A model generated the notes under the pieces. It did no database searches and was not told where the DNA came from. It saw only the letters and a list, made by a program, of their open reading frames with translations. Below are positions 32,628 to 34,309 of a DNA stretch of 34,309 bases, piece by piece. Source of the stretch: Betaproteobacteria bacterium. GTDB lineage: Bacteria; Pseudomonadota; Gammaproteobacteria; Burkholderiales; SG8-41. Numbering within the stretch: the stretch's first letter is position 1; each line of letters starts with the position of its first letter. Position numbers and translations under genes: made by a program. The stretch covers positions 1-34,309 of the forward strand of contig JAOTVX010000038.1 of assembly GCA_029863175.1 (NCBI GenBank). Direction: 5' to 3'.

Positions 32628-33623
32628 CTATGGCTTGAGCACGAGCTTCCCGAGCACTTTGCCCCCTTCGAGGAGCTCATGCGCACGGGCTGCCTCGGCG
32701 AGCGGCAGGCGCTGCTGGATAACGGGGCCGATCGCACCTCGGGCAAGCAGCCCCAGCAACGTCTCCGTGCAGGCACGGCGCCTGGCAGGATTGTCGTCAA
32801 ACGTGTGCATCGAGAAGAGGCGCAGCGCGGGACTGTGGCCCATCCGGGTGCGCATCGCGTCGTAGACCGCCGCCGATTCCGGTAAGCCCGCCAGTTGTCC
32901 GTACTGGATCACGAGACCAAGCCGTGCGAGGTGATCAAAAAGCAAGGGGAATCTCGCGCCGCCGATTGCATCGAGGATCAGGTCCGCGCCACGGTTTTCC
33001 GTCGCTTCCCTGATCCTGTCGGTCCAGCCCTCTTCAGTCTGCGCGACCGCCACGCTTGCGCCAAGGCGTTTGGCGAATGCGGCCTTTTCCGGCGAACTCG
33101 CGAGCGCGATGACCTTGAACTCTGCGGCAGCGGCAAGCTGAACCGCGGCGGAGCCGATGCCGCCGGCCGCTGCCGTGACCAACACCGAGTCATACTCGAA
33201 GCCTCGCGTCGCGCTGTAGAGAAGATGCCACGCGACCTGATAGCTCGCGAGCGTGGCGGCCGCTTCAAGGTCGACCTTCGGCGGCACCTCTACCAGCGCA
33301 TGGGTATCCACGGCGATGTATTCGGCATAGCACCCGCAGCGGTGTGGAAGCTCGCGGGCCGAGACATAAACCGCCTGCCCGAGGCTGAAATCGTTGACCT
33401 CGGAGCCGAGCGCGGCGATCGTGCCGCTCATCTCGATACCGGGGATCGTGGGCAGGGGAGGCATCCAGCCGTAGCGGCCTTTGCGAACCAGCACTTCCGG
33501 CATGTTGACGCCGATGGTGTGCGCCTTGACCAGCGCCTGCGACGGGCCCGGAACCGGCGTCGGCACTTCAACCAGCTCGAGCACCTCCGGCCCGCCGGTC
33601 CTTTCCATCCGAACAGCTTTCAC
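32628..33623 (-). CDS. MDR family quinone oxidoreductase-like protein
   Basis: This 331-aa zinc-independent medium-chain dehydrogenase/reductase has the N-terminal GroES-like part (MERTGGPEVLELVEVPTPVP, PGIEMSGTIAALGSEV). The NADPH-binding motif is VTAAAGGIGSAAVQLAAAA. C-terminal ARAHELLEGGKVLGKLVL is typical of quinone oxidoreductases. The Cys and His zinc ligands of alcohol dehydrogenases are absent. Translation from GTG at 33623 is supported by GGAG 7 bp upstream. Likely reactions are NADPH-dependent reduction of quinones or enones. Confidence 0.92.
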   Translation of the reverse strand: MKAVRMERTGGPEVLELVEVPTPVPGPSQALVKAHTIGVNMPEVLVRKGRYGWMPPLPTIPGIEMSGTIAALGSEVNDFSLGQAVYVSARELPHRCGCYAEYIAVDTHALVEVPPKVDLEAAATLASYQVAWHLLYSATRGFEYDSVLVTAAAGGIGSAAVQLAAAAEFKVIALASSPEKAAFAKRLGASVAVAQTEEGWTDRIREATENRGADLILDAIGGARFPLLFDHLARLGLVIQYGQLAGLPESAAVYDAMRTRMGHSPALRLFSMHTFDDNPARRRACTETLLGLLARGAIGPVIQQRLPLAEAARAHELLEGGKVLGKLVLKP

Positions 33624-33663
33624 TTTCTAGCTCCGACGCATTGGCTACGCTTTACCGCGTGAA

Positions 33664-33800
33664 GTGATGAATAGTGGTGATGGAAAATGGTGATGAAGAA
33701 CACGCGCGACGCCGTACATCACCCTTAATCGTCACCATCTCTCATCATTAGTACCCCTCACTATTTTCCGGTCAGCGGTCACGGGTCACCGGTGTTATGA
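33664..33800. repeat. GGTGATGA / TCATCACC inverted repeat element, copy 4
   Basis: The unit order GTGATGA, GGTGATGG, GGTGATGA, then a centre with GACGCCGTACATCACC and CATCACC/CGTCACC units, parallels copy 3 at 13328-13450. Copy 4 lacks one internal unit and has several substitutions. A GGTCACG-type stretch follows, as in copy 3. Confidence 0.85.
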
Positions 33801-33848
33801 GAAACCAGGTATTCTGTGCTCATCTTCAACCACCGTGTCAAGGCCAAG

Positions 33849-34075
33849 ATGGATGCAGGAACGCAGCGGTTTGAGGAATATGTGTCATTGATCGCTGGAG
33901 CGCTTGGGCATGCGGATCGGGTCGGGCCGTTTCGCGGCTACTGCACGGGGCTACTGCTGCTGGTTTAGCGCAAGAGGTTAGAGCCGATGGCGGCGCATTT
34001 GGCGCCTGCAAACGTGCGCTCGGAGCATCAGCGGCTGCATCACTTCGTGGCCGATGCGCCCTAGTCGGATGATTT
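33849..34075 (+). pseudogene. decayed N-terminus of an IS701-type transposase
   Basis: From ATG 33849 the frame reads QRFEEYVSLIAGALGHADR, then GPFRGYCTGLLLLV, a stop at 33966-33968, RKRLEPMAAHLAP, SEHQRLHHFVADAP, a stop at 34062-34064, and SDD. This matches the N-terminal region of IS701-family DDE transposases. Both stops are one base away from the expected residue (Glu in ERK, Trp in PWSD). The homology ends near 34075 and the rest of the gene is missing. It is an old, inactive remnant. Confidence 0.75.
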
Positions 34076-34309
34076 GCAAATTCACATTCCACAGGCGCAA
34101 AATGTCCGTACCCCCCCCACCTCTGCATGACCTGAATCGGCGAGCAACCGCTGCGACCGGCGGGACGGTTGAAATGAGCGGAATTGATTTTCCTTCTATG
34201 AGGGATCTCCGCGTGTCAAGTCTCCGGTAGCGGTTTTTTGCATCTACGGTGGGCGGGTCATGTTTTTTCCTGTAAGCGGTCTTTGCGTTGGTTGGCCCGA
34301 TTCGATTGT
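34076..34309. other. right-edge region without recognised gene
   Basis: After the transposase remnant I see no open frame with family features. A run of seven or eight C at about 34112 and T-rich stretches near 34220 and 34265 are the only notable features. It may be further decayed mobile DNA, but nothing proves it. Confidence 0.4.

Overview
The window looks like a chromosomal segment of a GC-rich betaproteobacterium, most likely an uncultured Burkholderiales-type organism. The evidence is an orphan Bug-type tricarboxylate receptor, several CaiB/BaiF CoA-transferases, a TauD-type dioxygenase, a three-gene cobalt-type nitrile hydratase, RidA, YbaN and YciI proteins, and canonical AGGAG ribosome sites. 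I see no rRNA, tRNA, CRISPR array, phage module or dedicated transcription regulator.

Layout. 146-5234 (minus) is one tight operon: thiolase-fold protein, DUF35 zinc-ribbon/OB-fold protein, Ldh-type dehydrogenase and two CoA-transferases. Its genes overlap or sit only a few bases apart, which suggests a dedicated acyl-CoA catabolic route. Divergent from it are a periplasmic Bug solute receptor and a TauD/TfdA dioxygenase (5698-7738). From 7.8 to 21.8 kb lie mostly single-gene units: a degenerate GGDEF protein, YciI, threonine aldolase, an M24-fold protein, RidA, a DoxX-like protein, an NTF2-like protein, cysteine synthase, a histidine phosphatase, an NHL-repeat protein, two small proteins, an asparaginase homologue, an MFS transporter, an acyl-CoA dehydrogenase and an HpcH-type aldolase. 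At 22.0-22.2 kb a minus-strand 27-codon gene has a 14-nt perfect Shine-Dalgarno and its own terminator. From 22.3 to 28.2 kb lie an amidohydrolase, a membrane HEAT-repeat protein, two NAD(P)-dependent dehydrogenases and YbaN. From 28.2 to 33.6 kb lie small membrane proteins, the nitrile hydratase genes (beta subunit split in two), a VKOR-thioredoxin fusion and a quinone-oxidoreductase-like protein. The right edge carries a decayed IS701-type transposase.

The most striking property is the intergenic DNA. Nearly every longer gap is filled with short tandem repeats, most with a 7-bp period (GTGACGA, GTGATGG, TTTACGA, TTTCTGC, CTCGTCA, CACCAGT), with inverted GGTGATGA/TCATCACC elements, and with longer dispersed composite elements built from 9-bp-period arms. 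Some repeats abut genes so closely that they supply the stop codon or the C-terminal tail. No transposase for these elements is visible in the window.

The strongest candidates for undescribed biology are the 27-aa mini-gene, the heptanucleotide and composite repeat system, and the three-subunit nitrile hydratase. Several proteins (thiolase, M24, GGDEF, asparaginase, acyl-CoA dehydrogenase, amidohydrolase) have changes at positions that are usually catalytic. All family assignments come from reading motifs; no database search was run.
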